A DNA stretch of 37,679 nucleotides from UBA1731 sp963653155. GTDB taxonomy: Bacteria; Verrucomicrobiota; Kiritimatiellia; RFP12; UBA1067. Location: contig CAVJWR010000020.1 in the NCBI GenBank assembly GCA_963653155.1, forward strand, positions 1 through 37,679, given 5' to 3'. A model generated the notes under the pieces. It made no database searches, had not been told where the DNA came from, and saw only the letters and a program-made list of their open reading frames with translations. Below are positions 8,486 to 16,273 of the stretch, piece after piece (position 1 is the first letter of the stretch; every line of letters starts with the position of its first letter). Made by a program: the position numbers and the translations under genes.

Positions 8486-9303
8486 GGTTGGCTATTATAC
8501 CATATCAACGGATCTCTGATGGAATCCATTGCCCGTGACTGGCGACTGGCGACAAGTATATTCGCCCCCAACACATCGGCGGCAGACCTCAATTCTCTCG
8601 GCGACATCGACAGTGCCGCCGTAGTGAGGGCATCCGCCACTGCACCGCTATCCGCAATCGCCCAGCTCTGAGCCCAGTGCGTCTTCCGCGTACTGCGGCG
8701 CACATCCCAGATGTGCTCTCCGCGTATTTCGGTTCCGCTGCCGGACAAGGCGCCAGACGTGAGGCCCACAACCGTATCGATATGCGTTCGCTCCTTGAAA
8801 GGCCCGCCTACGCCCAACTGCCAAGGTCCGCCAGAGACGAGTACCGTGCTCGATCCGGCGTCCAATAGCCAATCGGTCAGCCCAAACTGTTCTCCCTCAA
8901 GTATCTTGCGGCATTCGTCAAGTGCGAATCCCTTGCCTATCCCGCCGAAATCAAGTTCAACCCGTTCCCTGACGGCAATGCGGCAGCTTTCGGGATCTAT
9001 CGTGAGCGCAGAGAAATTGCGTCTCTCCACGGTAGGGTCGAACGCGCCGGCGGTGGCGGCACACACATTGGCGCAAACCACAAGCAGGTCAATTGTTTCT
9101 CGCGACACCGTTCCGACCACGCCCGGACGCATGGATCGGATCGCCGCGACATCACTCGTGTCGTTGAATTTCGTCAGCAGAAGCTCAAGCGCGTCGATGC
9201 GGTCGAAACACGCCCGTGCCGCCGAAGCCGCCAGCGCGGAATCCGCGCCGTTGACGGACAGCGTGAACTCCGTATCCATCGCCTTGTGGAGATATCTCGC
9301 CAT
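8482..9303 (-). CDS. apbE: FAD:protein FMN transferase (ApbE family)
   Basis: ApbE enzymes attach FMN covalently to a Thr or Ser of target flavoproteins, using FAD. The 273-residue product shows the family signature DFGGIGKGFALDECRKIL in mid-protein, AFDPTVE earlier, LLDAGSSTVLVSGG, and a C-terminal segment with AQSWAIADSGAVADALTTAAL. Most ApbE proteins are periplasmic lipoproteins, but this one starts MARYLHKAMDTEFTLSV with no signal peptide or lipobox, so as annotated it would be cytosolic. GAGG stands 7 nt before the ATG. The stop overlaps the next gene by 4 nt. No Rnf, Nqr or FMN-binding-domain substrate is visible in the window. Confidence 0.9.
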   Translation of the reverse strand: MARYLHKAMDTEFTLSVNGADSALAASAARACFDRIDALELLLTKFNDTSDVAAIRSMRPGVVGTVSRETIDLLVVCANVCAATAGAFDPTVERRNFSALTIDPESCRIAVRERVELDFGGIGKGFALDECRKILEGEQFGLTDWLLDAGSSTVLVSGGPWQLGVGGPFKERTHIDTVVGLTSGALSGSGTEIRGEHIWDVRRSTRKTHWAQSWAIADSGAVADALTTAALSMSPRELRSAADVLGANILVASRQSRAMDSIRDPLIWYNSQP

Positions 9304-9333
9304 TGCATAGCCTCATCCATGTGTGGCAACTTT

Positions 9334-9371
9334 AGAGAAAACGGCAGAGGGGCACACATCGTGCACCCCTC
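9334..9371 (-). terminator. Rho-independent terminator after fba
   Basis: On the minus strand 9371-9347 forms an 11-bp stem (GAGGGGTGCAC with GTGTGCCCCTC, two G-U pairs) closed by a 3-nt GAT loop. It is followed by TGCCGTTTTCTCT. It lies about 70 nt past the fba stop and just before apbE, separating the two units. Confidence 0.7.
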
Positions 9372-9441
9372 CACATTGTCGGTCGCGCGAAACACACATG
9401 CATACCGCGCAACACGACACATCGTACATCGCAAGAAGCCG

Positions 9442-10440
9442 TTACAGCTTGTTGTTGGATCCAAGCACCTTCACGATCTTGTGGATGTAGAGCTTCTTCA
9501 TCTCTTCGCGGGCCGGCGTGAGGTACTGGCGCGGATCGAAGTGCCCCGGATTCTCGGCGAGGTGTTTGCGGATTGCCGCAGTCATCGCGAGACGCGAGTC
9601 GGAGTCGATGTTGATCTTGCACACTGCGCTCTTCGCCGCCTTGCGGAGCTGTTCCTCAGGAATGCCGACCGCATCGGGAAGCTTGCCGCCGAACTTGTTG
9701 ATGATATCGACGTACTCCTGCGGAACCGACGAGGATCCGTGGAGGACGATCGGGAATCCCGGAAGCTTCTTCTCGACGGCCTTGAGGACGTCGAACGCGA
9801 GCGGCGGCGGAATGAGCTTGCCCGTCTTGGGATCGCGGGTGCACTGCTCGGGCGTGAACTTGTACGCGCCATGCGAGGTGCCGATGGAGATGGCGAGGGA
9901 GTCGCAACCAGTCTTCGTCGCGAACTCGACGACCTCCTCAGGCTTCGTGTAGTGGGAGACTGCGGAGGAGACTTCATCCTCCACGCCGGCCAGCACGCCA
10001 AGCTCGGCCTCAACCGTCACATCGTGCTTGTGGGCATAGTTCACGACCTTCTTCGTGAGCTTGATGTTCTCCTTGAACGGGAGGGCGGAGCCATCGATCA
10101 TCACGGACGAGAAGCCCGTGTCGATGCAACTCTTGCACGTCTCGTAGCTGTCGCCATGGTCAAGATGGAGCACAATCTGGGGCTTCTTGCAGCCGAGTTC
10201 CTTCGCGTATGCGACCGCACCCTCTGCCATATAGCGCAGGATCGTGGGGTTGGCATACTTGCGCGCACCCTTGGAGACCTGCATGATCACCGGAGACTTC
10301 GTCTCGACAGCGGCCTGAACGATGGCCTGCATCTGCTCCATCGTGTTGAAGTTGAAGGCCGGAATAGCATACCCGCCCTTGATCGCCTTCGCAAACATCT
10401 TCTTTGTGTTCACGAGGCCGAGTTTCTTGTAGCTGACCAT
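9442..10440 (-). CDS. fba: Class II fructose-bisphosphate aldolase
   Basis: Reversibly cleaves fructose 1,6-bisphosphate to dihydroxyacetone phosphate and glyceraldehyde 3-phosphate in the cytosol, using zinc. The 332-residue protein shows the class II signatures LHLDHGDSYETC (Zn ligand and catalytic Asp near residues 92-97), SVMIDGSALPFKENI, EAELGVLAGVEDE, IGTSHGAYKF (second Zn His near 190), LHGSSSVP and KINIDSDSRLAMTAAIR. The C-terminus ARE-EMKKLY is also typical. It has its own promoter and terminator, so it is a single-gene unit. GGAAA precedes the ATG by 6 nt. Confidence 0.95.
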   Translation of the reverse strand: MVSYKKLGLVNTKKMFAKAIKGGYAIPAFNFNTMEQMQAIVQAAVETKSPVIMQVSKGARKYANPTILRYMAEGAVAYAKELGCKKPQIVLHLDHGDSYETCKSCIDTGFSSVMIDGSALPFKENIKLTKKVVNYAHKHDVTVEAELGVLAGVEDEVSSAVSHYTKPEEVVEFATKTGCDSLAISIGTSHGAYKFTPEQCTRDPKTGKLIPPPLAFDVLKAVEKKLPGFPIVLHGSSSVPQEYVDIINKFGGKLPDAVGIPEEQLRKAAKSAVCKINIDSDSRLAMTAAIRKHLAENPGHFDPRQYLTPAREEMKKLYIHKIVKVLGSNNKL

Positions 10441-10484
10441 CTTAATTTCCTTTTCCCTATTGGGTTCGAAACAAATTGGCGCGT

Positions 10485-10513
10485 ATTATATCGCTTTCCA
10501 AACGTTTTTTCAA
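10485..10513 (-). promoter_or_regulatory. Sigma-70-type promoter of fba
   Basis: Minus-strand TTGAAA (10513-10508) and TATAAT (10490-10485) are exactly 17 bp apart. The leader is about 38 nt and ends in GGAAA before the fba ATG. This is one of the best promoters in the window, consistent with strong expression of a glycolytic enzyme. Confidence 0.7.
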
Positions 10514-10534
10514 GCATCGCGAAATGACGCCGCC

Positions 10535-10558
10535 TAAACGGGACGATCCGTCGCCCGT
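10535..10558 (-). terminator. Hairpin directly after pflA
   Basis: Starting at the last base of the pflA stop codon, ACGGG-CGA and TCG-T-CCCGT form an 8-bp stem with one bulged T and a CGGA tetraloop (10558-10538), followed by TTT. The U-run is short. It separates pflA from the fba promoter. Confidence 0.5.
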
Positions 10559-11274
10559 CAAACCGCATTGCAACCCAGAAGCGCACGGGCACGGGCAAGT
10601 TCATCTTCAGTTGGGGTGCGGGCATCCATAAGCGTATAGTCGAGGCCGAGTGCCTGCCACTTGTGTACGCCTAACGCATGATAGGGCAATACCTCCACAC
10701 GCCGAACGTTTGGAAGCGTACGAATGAAGTCGCCTGTCCGCCGAAGATCCGTTTCGTCATCCGTGAGTCCCGGAACAAGGACACGCCGAATCCATACGTC
10801 TGTGCCCGTCTCGGCGAGATGGCGTGCGCAGGCAAGAACAGGCGCGTTGTCCGCCCCGGTCAGCGCACGATGCGCCTCTGCGTCGAAAAGCTTTATGTCA
10901 AGGAGAACCGTGTCGGTCTCCCTGAGAAGCGCGACCTGCGACGGATCGTTTCCGTTGAAGCATCCCGCCGCCGTGTCAAGGCACGTTGTCACGCCAGCCA
11001 AGTGCGCCTTGCGGAACAACTCCGCAACTTCTTTGGACTGAAGCATGGGTTCGCCGCCCGAAACGGTAATGCCCCCGTCTGCGCCCCAATATGCCCTGTA
11101 GCGGAGCGCACGGGCAAGAACATCATCCACGCTCGCCTCGAATGCGGGCGGTTTCGCCCACGTGTCGGGATTATGGCAATACCGGCAACGGAACGGACAT
11201 CCGCTCAAGAATACCATGAACCGTACTCCCGGCCCGTCCGCCGCACCAAAGGTCTCAAACGAATGCACTTTCAT
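10558..11274 (-). CDS. pflA: Pyruvate formate-lyase activating enzyme (radical SAM)
   Basis: Uses S-adenosylmethionine and a 4Fe-4S cluster to install the glycyl radical on pyruvate formate-lyase under anaerobic conditions. The radical SAM motif C-x3-C-x2-C is at Cys26, Cys30 and Cys33 (SGCPFRCRYCHNPDTW). TFGAADGPGVRFMVFLSGC before it and GGITVSGGEPMLQ after it (SAM-binding GGE) are typical of PflA. The 238-residue length fits. I start at the ATG at 11274 because GGAGG lies 7 nt upstream; an ATG seven codons earlier overlaps that site. No pflB is adjacent, so the partner, or another glycyl radical enzyme, is encoded elsewhere. It implies an anaerobic or facultative lifestyle. Confidence 0.9.
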   Translation of the reverse strand: MKVHSFETFGAADGPGVRFMVFLSGCPFRCRYCHNPDTWAKPPAFEASVDDVLARALRYRAYWGADGGITVSGGEPMLQSKEVAELFRKAHLAGVTTCLDTAAGCFNGNDPSQVALLRETDTVLLDIKLFDAEAHRALTGADNAPVLACARHLAETGTDVWIRRVLVPGLTDDETDLRRTGDFIRTLPNVRRVEVLPYHALGVHKWQALGLDYTLMDARTPTEDELARARALLGCNAV

Positions 11275-11348
11275 CGCACTGCCTCCAACGGCCATGCCCT
11301 ACCGCAACGATGCGCAATACTACTTACAGACGACATCGACTATAGGGC

Positions 11349-11370
11349 AAAATTAAAAAGCCCCGCTTTG
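11349..11370 (-). terminator. Weak terminator downstream of pheT
   Basis: On the minus strand AAAGC-GGG-GCTTT (11369-11357) forms a 5-bp stem that runs into TTTTAATTTTG. The stem is short, but the T-rich tail is the best between pheT and pflA. Confidence 0.4.
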
Positions 11371-11432
11371 CCGTAGCACAGAACCTCCAGGACCTCATGT
11401 CCAATCAGCGACCTTAGTCGGCTTGCCAAAGC
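11365..11432 (-). ncRNA. Possible structured RNA element, family not recognised
   Basis: On the minus strand the ends GCTTTG and CAAAGC (11432-11427 and 11370-11365) can pair. They enclose two small hairpins: CGAC-TAAG-GTCG (11420-11409) and GGAC-ATGAG-GTCC (11402-11390). The weak terminator begins within its 3' end. The length of 68 nt recalls a tRNA, but the T-arm consensus and anticodon-arm geometry do not fit. It could be a pheT 3' UTR element, a pflA leader or chance. Confidence 0.2.
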
Positions 11433-11522
11433 GCACCGCATTCAGGCCATCCTCTAAAAACGAAGGTCGGAGAAATTATCTGCCGAGTCCGCGTGCAAAA
11501 CAGAGCCCACGATGTCCAAAGA

Positions 11523-13967
11523 TCAACCTTCGCGGATTTCCACCGCCAGCGACGACTTCAACGCCTCCGCTATCTTCGCGAACGCGGCGTTCACCTCGTC
11601 ATCGGTGAGGGTGCGGTCATCCGCCCGGAACGTCAGCGAATAGGCGCGGCTTGAGCGTCCCTTCCCCAACTCCTTGGAAGAAAATATATCAAACAGCCTT
11701 ATACCTGTCAATTCCTTGGGCGCCACCTTGCGGATCGTGCGCTCAACCGCCTCGTGCGTGACTGACGAATCCGCCACGAAGGCAATGTCGCGAGTCACTG
11801 GCGGATACTGCGGAACTGCGGAGACGCGACCGATCGCGCCTACGCGCTTCAGCAGAACCTTGAGGTCGATTTCCGCAAGCGCCAGCTGGGTGGCGAGACG
11901 GAACGGATGCCGCAACTTGTCCGAGACGACACCCAGTACGCCGGCGGGGCGTCCGTTTATGACAATCTCCAAGGCAACCTGAAACGCCGGATGCTCGGTA
12001 CGGCGGAACTCGGTCTTTCCTACCTTGACAAGCTTTACGATGCGCTCGACCGCTCCCTTGATCCACAGAAGGGCCTCCTCTACGGAAACGGGCTTGACGC
12101 GTGCCAGCGCATCGCGTCCAACAGGGCCGAAGAACCCCAAGGCAAGCTTCTCCGACTCGAATGGCACGCCATCCTTCTGCCCGAACACGCGTCCCATCTC
12201 AAAGAGCTTTCCTTCCTCCAGCCTGTGCGCGGCATTGCGGCCAAGGCTCTGGTAGAGCTGTGGCATCAGCGAATCGCGGAGTACGCCATACTCCGCACTC
12301 ACCGGATCAGGCAGGGGCAGCCGTTCAGAGTTGTCGCCGAACTGGGCAAGCTCCCCTGCGGACAGGAAGGAGTAGTGCATCGCCTCGGAGAACCCAAGCC
12401 CCGTGAGATACCCGCGAAGCGTCTCCTTTGCGCGGAAAGGCGCGTCATCAAGCGACGAGACGGATGGTGCGGACGGCATCGTGTCAGGTATGTTATCCAG
12501 ACCATACAGACGCGCAATCTCCTCCACCAGATCGGCCTCAAGCGAAAGATCCCACCGCCAGCTCGGAATCGCGAACGTTGCGCGGCCTTCCCCGGACGCG
12601 ATGCGCTTGAGCCCAATGGATCCGAGGATGGCGAGCATCTTGTCATCGGGTATGCCGATGCCGATGAGCTTCCGTGCGCGGTCAAAGACGATCTCGACTG
12701 GCGGATTGAATGCAAAGCCTCCCGTGACCCCATCGCCCTCGAACCGGGCGCGGCCATCCGCATCGACAAGCCCCTTCGCGACAACGGCCCCGCCATACTT
12801 CTGCAGGAGATGCACCGCACGGCGGCTTGCGAAGTCGGCGAGATCCTTGTCAACGCCACGGATGTAGCGATAGCTGGCCTCGGTGGCAAGGCCAAGCGCG
12901 GTAGACGAATACTTTGTCGTTCCCGGATCGAAAAGGGCCGATTCTATGAGGACGCTGTTCGTGCCTGCGGCGATTTCGGAATCCTCCCCGCCCATCACGC
13001 CCGCGACTGCGGAGGGCTTCTCCCCGTCGCAGATGAGAAGCATCTTGGGATCGAGCTTGCGCTCCACTCCATCAAGGGTCTTCATCGTCTCGCCGTCACG
13101 AGCCGCCCGCACGATGATCTTGCGTCCGGCAAGCCTGGTGTAGTCAAATGCGTGAAGCGGCTGTCCAAGCTCCAGCATCACGTAGTTCGTCACGTCCACG
13201 AGAAGGCCGAGCGAGCGTACGCCGCATGCCTCAAGGCGCTTCGCCATGAACTCTGGAGATGGAGCGTCCTTCACCGAGGTCAGCACACGCGCCGTATAGC
13301 GCGGGCACTTGGCGAAATCCTCTACCTCCACCTTGATCTCGTCGTTCACATCCGTATCGGACTCGGTGAAATCTACCTCCGGCAACTTGAGCGGACGCCC
13401 CAGGATGGCGGAATACTCACGCGCCAATCCGACGATGGAAAGCGCATCGGGCCTGTTCCACGTGACCTCTATGTCAAATACGGTCTCAGGCTTCTCACCC
13501 GGCAGGACATCCCGCAGAAACGCTCCGACAGGCGCATCGGAGGGCAGCTCCATGATCCCTTCGTGGGTGCCGCCGGGAATCGCAAGCTCCTTCGACGAGC
13601 AGAGCATTCCGAAAGACTCTACGCCGCGCAGCTTGCCTTTCTTGATCTTGAAGTCTCCCTCGGGTATGTAGGCGCCGATCTTCGCGAACGCGCTCTTTAG
13701 CCCAGTGCGGCAATTTGGGGCACCGCAGACTACCTGAACCGTATCCTTGCCGTCAAAGACCTTTGCGATGTGCATGTGGTCCGAATTCGGATGCGGCTCG
13801 CACGAGACTATCTCGCCCACTACGATCTCGTCGCACAGTGGGGTCGGCCCCGTCGTCTCTATCGCCTCAACCTGCAAGCCTGCACGGGTAAGGCGTTCGG
13901 CAAGATCCTCGGGCTTCAGGTCATCGACCTTGACATATTCATTAAGCCAGCTTATCGGCAACTTCAT
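11523..13967 (-). CDS. pheT: Phenylalanine-tRNA ligase beta subunit
   Basis: Large subunit of the alpha2-beta2 enzyme that charges tRNA-Phe. The 814-residue protein starts MKLPISWLNEYV, as the family does. It then carries a tRNA-binding OB domain (VVGEIVSCEPHPNSDHMHIAKV), the B3/B4 editing domain (CPRYTARVLTSV and GLLVDVTNYVMLELGQPLHAFD), the B5 domain, the core (ARLYGLDNIP, LEEGKLFEMGRVF) and the C-terminal FDX-ACB anticodon-binding domain (QYPPVTRDIAFVAD, YSLTFRADDRTLTDDEVN). Length is normal. pheS usually precedes pheT directly, but here the preceding gene, overlapping by 26 nt, encodes an unrelated zinc-finger protein and no pheS is in the window. Confidence 0.95.
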   Translation of the reverse strand: MKLPISWLNEYVKVDDLKPEDLAERLTRAGLQVEAIETTGPTPLCDEIVVGEIVSCEPHPNSDHMHIAKVFDGKDTVQVVCGAPNCRTGLKSAFAKIGAYIPEGDFKIKKGKLRGVESFGMLCSSKELAIPGGTHEGIMELPSDAPVGAFLRDVLPGEKPETVFDIEVTWNRPDALSIVGLAREYSAILGRPLKLPEVDFTESDTDVNDEIKVEVEDFAKCPRYTARVLTSVKDAPSPEFMAKRLEACGVRSLGLLVDVTNYVMLELGQPLHAFDYTRLAGRKIIVRAARDGETMKTLDGVERKLDPKMLLICDGEKPSAVAGVMGGEDSEIAAGTNSVLIESALFDPGTTKYSSTALGLATEASYRYIRGVDKDLADFASRRAVHLLQKYGGAVVAKGLVDADGRARFEGDGVTGGFAFNPPVEIVFDRARKLIGIGIPDDKMLAILGSIGLKRIASGEGRATFAIPSWRWDLSLEADLVEEIARLYGLDNIPDTMPSAPSVSSLDDAPFRAKETLRGYLTGLGFSEAMHYSFLSAGELAQFGDNSERLPLPDPVSAEYGVLRDSLMPQLYQSLGRNAAHRLEEGKLFEMGRVFGQKDGVPFESEKLALGFFGPVGRDALARVKPVSVEEALLWIKGAVERIVKLVKVGKTEFRRTEHPAFQVALEIVINGRPAGVLGVVSDKLRHPFRLATQLALAEIDLKVLLKRVGAIGRVSAVPQYPPVTRDIAFVADSSVTHEAVERTIRKVAPKELTGIRLFDIFSSKELGKGRSSRAYSLTFRADDRTLTDDEVNAAFAKIAEALKSSLAVEIREG

Positions 13968-15453
13968 TTGAAACCTCTTCCTTCTTCACATTCTCGGTAT
14001 TGCCCTCATCGGCGACGGCCGCATTGGCCTCGGCGGCAGGCTTGGCCTCGCCCGCCGTTTCCTTCTTGGGCGGCAAATTGCGGAACTTCGGATTATCCTC
14101 CGGCAGGGCGAGAAGACCATTGAAATACTGGACTACGTGGCCTTTCTCCACCAGCCATCCAAGATGTCCCCTCATGTCCTGCGGCAACTCGTTCACGCTG
14201 CAGAGCGGATGTTCGCCAACGTATTTCACCACGGCGACGAGTTCCGGTATGGCGTGGTCCGTATCAAGCGGCGCTGGCTTCACGGCGCACACGAACTCCT
14301 GTCCACGCGGCTCGTTCGCCCTGAAGAATGCGAGCTTGCGATGGTGGAATGCGCCGCGCAACGCAAAGAAAAGCGATGCGGGGAAACGGCGCTCACGCGC
14401 CACGGCGTCGCGCACGGCAAAGAGGTACGGCAGATCCGGGCTTTTCAGTGCCTGGTCGAGCGTCATGTCGGATGTCTTTGACACCCCTTTAAGCTGCGGC
14501 ATGATGTCGCGCCTAAATGCCGCCTCCGCCTGTTCGCGCTCAAGGGCCGGCACGGGGTTCGCCTCCGCCGCGTCCGAAGCCGCCTGTCCGTTGTCTGATG
14601 ACTTCAGACGGAAAAACGTCTTCTTCGTGGCCCCCTTGCGCCAAGTCTCCACGGCATCAGGGTCGCGCACCGTCACAAGGCGCGCCCTGTACGCCCCCTC
14701 ATCCATGCCAAGCTTCTGCGCCATCTCGCGAACTGCGGCATTGTATCCGTGAAGATTCGGCGGGCCGATGAGTTCCCCGGTTATTCCACACTTCACCACG
14801 CAGCCAAACTGGCCGGATGGCGGCTCGACATCCATCTCCTCCGCCGTGTAATAGTCGCCAAGGTGGGCCGACAGCAGATGCGCGTCAAGCGCCTCTGCCG
14901 TAGGGCACGAATGCCCGCATGCCTTGCACACATGGAACTTGACCTGAGGATCCTTTGGCGTGACCTTCACGTTGCATGCCGCCGGATGGTCGAGGAAAAA
15001 CAGCGCGATCTGCTTAAGCGGGTAGGCCACATGGCCGGTCTGTATCTTGCGGATTATGCCTCCAAGATCCTTCTGTCCGGGCAAGATGCGCACTTCCGCG
15101 TCAAGCGGCCTGATGAATTCGCGCCGCACGAAGTTGCCGTGCGGCTTGCCGTCCCTGCCATCGCGGGACTGCGGCCTGCGCTGGCGTTCATCACGCTGGA
15201 ATCCGCCCTTTTCGGCGAAGCCCTCGCGCCGCGAAGCGCGTCTGTCCGCCCCACCCCTGCGTTCGCCATCGCCCTTGCGCTGGAAACGGGGCTGCGAGTC
15301 GCGGAGATCGTGCCTGTCGCCATCGTCATCGCGGAACCCGCCGTGCCCGGCCTTGGCCACCACCTTGTCGCCAGTTGTCCATGACGGTGCAAAATCAAGC
15401 GTCCCAAGCGAGCTCAGGTCTACCGTCGATCCGTTCACTTTATCATCCGCCAT
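13942..15453 (-). CDS. Unknown protein with disordered basic N-terminus and a C2H2 zinc finger
   Basis: A 503-residue protein whose family I do not recognise. Residues 30-115 are rich in Arg, Asp, Gly and Gln (FRDDDGDRHDLRD, RRGGADRRASRREG) and look disordered and nucleic acid-binding. Residues 118-160 form a compact segment (VRILPGQKDLGGIIRKIQTG). A classical C2H2 pattern follows: Cys176-x2-Cys179-x12-His192-x4-His197, with the usual hydrophobic Leu before the first His. A second conserved-looking segment (CVVKCGITGELIGPPNLHGYN) comes next, then mixed helical sequence and an Ala/Glu/Lys-rich tail. GGAGG lies 8 nt before the ATG. It sits between a TPR membrane protein gene and pheT, overlapping pheT, so an RNA- or ribosome-related role is plausible but unproven. 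Confidence 0.7.
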   Translation of the reverse strand: MADDKVNGSTVDLSSLGTLDFAPSWTTGDKVVAKAGHGGFRDDDGDRHDLRDSQPRFQRKGDGERRGGADRRASRREGFAEKGGFQRDERQRRPQSRDGRDGKPHGNFVRREFIRPLDAEVRILPGQKDLGGIIRKIQTGHVAYPLKQIALFFLDHPAACNVKVTPKDPQVKFHVCKACGHSCPTAEALDAHLLSAHLGDYYTAEEMDVEPPSGQFGCVVKCGITGELIGPPNLHGYNAAVREMAQKLGMDEGAYRARLVTVRDPDAVETWRKGATKKTFFRLKSSDNGQAASDAAEANPVPALEREQAEAAFRRDIMPQLKGVSKTSDMTLDQALKSPDLPYLFAVRDAVARERRFPASLFFALRGAFHHRKLAFFRANEPRGQEFVCAVKPAPLDTDHAIPELVAVVKYVGEHPLCSVNELPQDMRGHLGWLVEKGHVVQYFNGLLALPEDNPKFRNLPPKKETAGEAKPAAEANAAVADEGNTENVKKEEVSNEVADKLA

Positions 15454-15472
15454 GGCACATCCCTCCTATGGG

Positions 15473-16273
15473 TCACTTCTCGGCTTTGCCGCCTGCAGCC
15501 TTGTCTGCGGTCGGCTTCTTCGCGCTGTCTGCGGACTCCGCCTTTGGCGTATCCGCCGCAGGCTTGGCGTCCACGGCCTTTTCCTGCTCGATCTTGTCTG
15601 CAGCAGAGTTGGCCGCGTCGAAAAGGGATGCCACCTTGCGGTTGGGGTCAAAGCGGCGGATCGTCTCGATGAGATTCTTCGCGCGGGGATCGCTTGATGC
15701 CTCAAGCCTCTTTATCGCACCATCCTTATCGCCCTTGAGCGCCATGCAGCGGGCGACGCCCAATTCCGCCGTGGCGTACACGGGAAGGTTCGTGTCCGCG
15801 CAAAGAAGCTCATACGCGCCCTTCGCGTCGTCAAGCTTCTGCCCGCCCTCAAGCGCATACGCCCTACCGAGCATCGCAAGGGAAGCGAACTGGTCGTTCT
15901 TCTTTGCCTCGGCCACATAGTCGGAGTAGACCTTCTCGGCCTCGTCCCAGCGCTCGGCGGCGAGATAGCTCTTGCCGAGGCGGAGCTTGAGCGCAGGGCC
16001 GGTCGGCGAACCGCCGAACTTGGCGACGGCCTCCTCCAGCTCATCGGTGCTGAATGCGTTCATGAGGGCATTGTTTGCCGCAGTCGCGCGGTTCGACCTC
16101 CAGTTCCTGAATGCGAACCAACCGGATACGCAGATCGCCGCGACAAGCAGAAGCGTTATCGTCGAACGCCCTTCCCTAACCCACCAGTCCCAAACAGGCA
16201 GAAGCTCCGGGGTCTTCTTGACCCAGCCTGGCAATTCCTCTCTCACGGGTTCGCTCTTTTTTTCATTGCTCAT
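15473..16273 (-). CDS. Membrane-anchored TPR protein, YfgM/TPR_21-like
   Basis: A 266-residue protein with a cytosolic N-terminus (about 35 residues), one membrane span (STITLLLVAAICVSGWFAF) and an extracytoplasmic helical-repeat domain (LRLGKSYLAAERWDEAEKVY, FASLAMLGRAYALEG, ELGVARCMALKGDKDGAIKR). The tail is low-complexity Ala/Lys/Asp. The architecture matches YfgM-type proteins (PF09976), which in E. coli sit at the SecYEG translocon and hand clients to periplasmic chaperones; that role is inferred here. The start ATG overlaps the end of pcnB by 11 nt. The next gene starts 19 nt after the stop. Confidence 0.75.
   Translation of the reverse strand: MSNEKKSEPVREELPGWVKKTPELLPVWDWWVREGRSTITLLLVAAICVSGWFAFRNWRSNRATAANNALMNAFSTDELEEAVAKFGGSPTGPALKLRLGKSYLAAERWDEAEKVYSDYVAEAKKNDQFASLAMLGRAYALEGGQKLDDAKGAYELLCADTNLPVYATAELGVARCMALKGDKDGAIKRLEASSDPRAKNLIETIRRFDPNRKVASLFDAANSAADKIEQEKAVDAKPAADTPKAESADSAKKPTADKAAGGKAEK

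Larger units (their letters stand above)
11275..11522. other. Intergenic region between pheT and pflA
   Basis: About 248 bp with no convincing gene. On the minus strand it holds a potentially structured stretch (11365-11432) and a small hairpin with a T-rich tail (11349-11370), described separately. I found no clear sigma-70 promoter for pflA here; TAGTAT near 11317 lacks a good -35 partner. Confidence 0.5.

Noticed and set aside
8494..8499. Internal promoter TATAAT before the exported TPR gene
   Set aside because: It falls in the codons for Trp-Tyr-Asn of apbE and lacks a -35 partner. The 4-nt overlap with apbE already explains expression. It is kept only as a side note in the leaderless finding.
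11365..11432. tRNA gene
   Set aside because: The size and a closing stem fit loosely, but there is no GTTC-type T-loop, the acceptor stem is 6 bp with a mismatch next to it, and no anticodon arm of correct geometry exists.
11907..13700. A 597-codon plus-strand frame opposite pheT
   Set aside because: It is a shadow of pheT, rich in Arg, His and Leu with no motif and no start signal.
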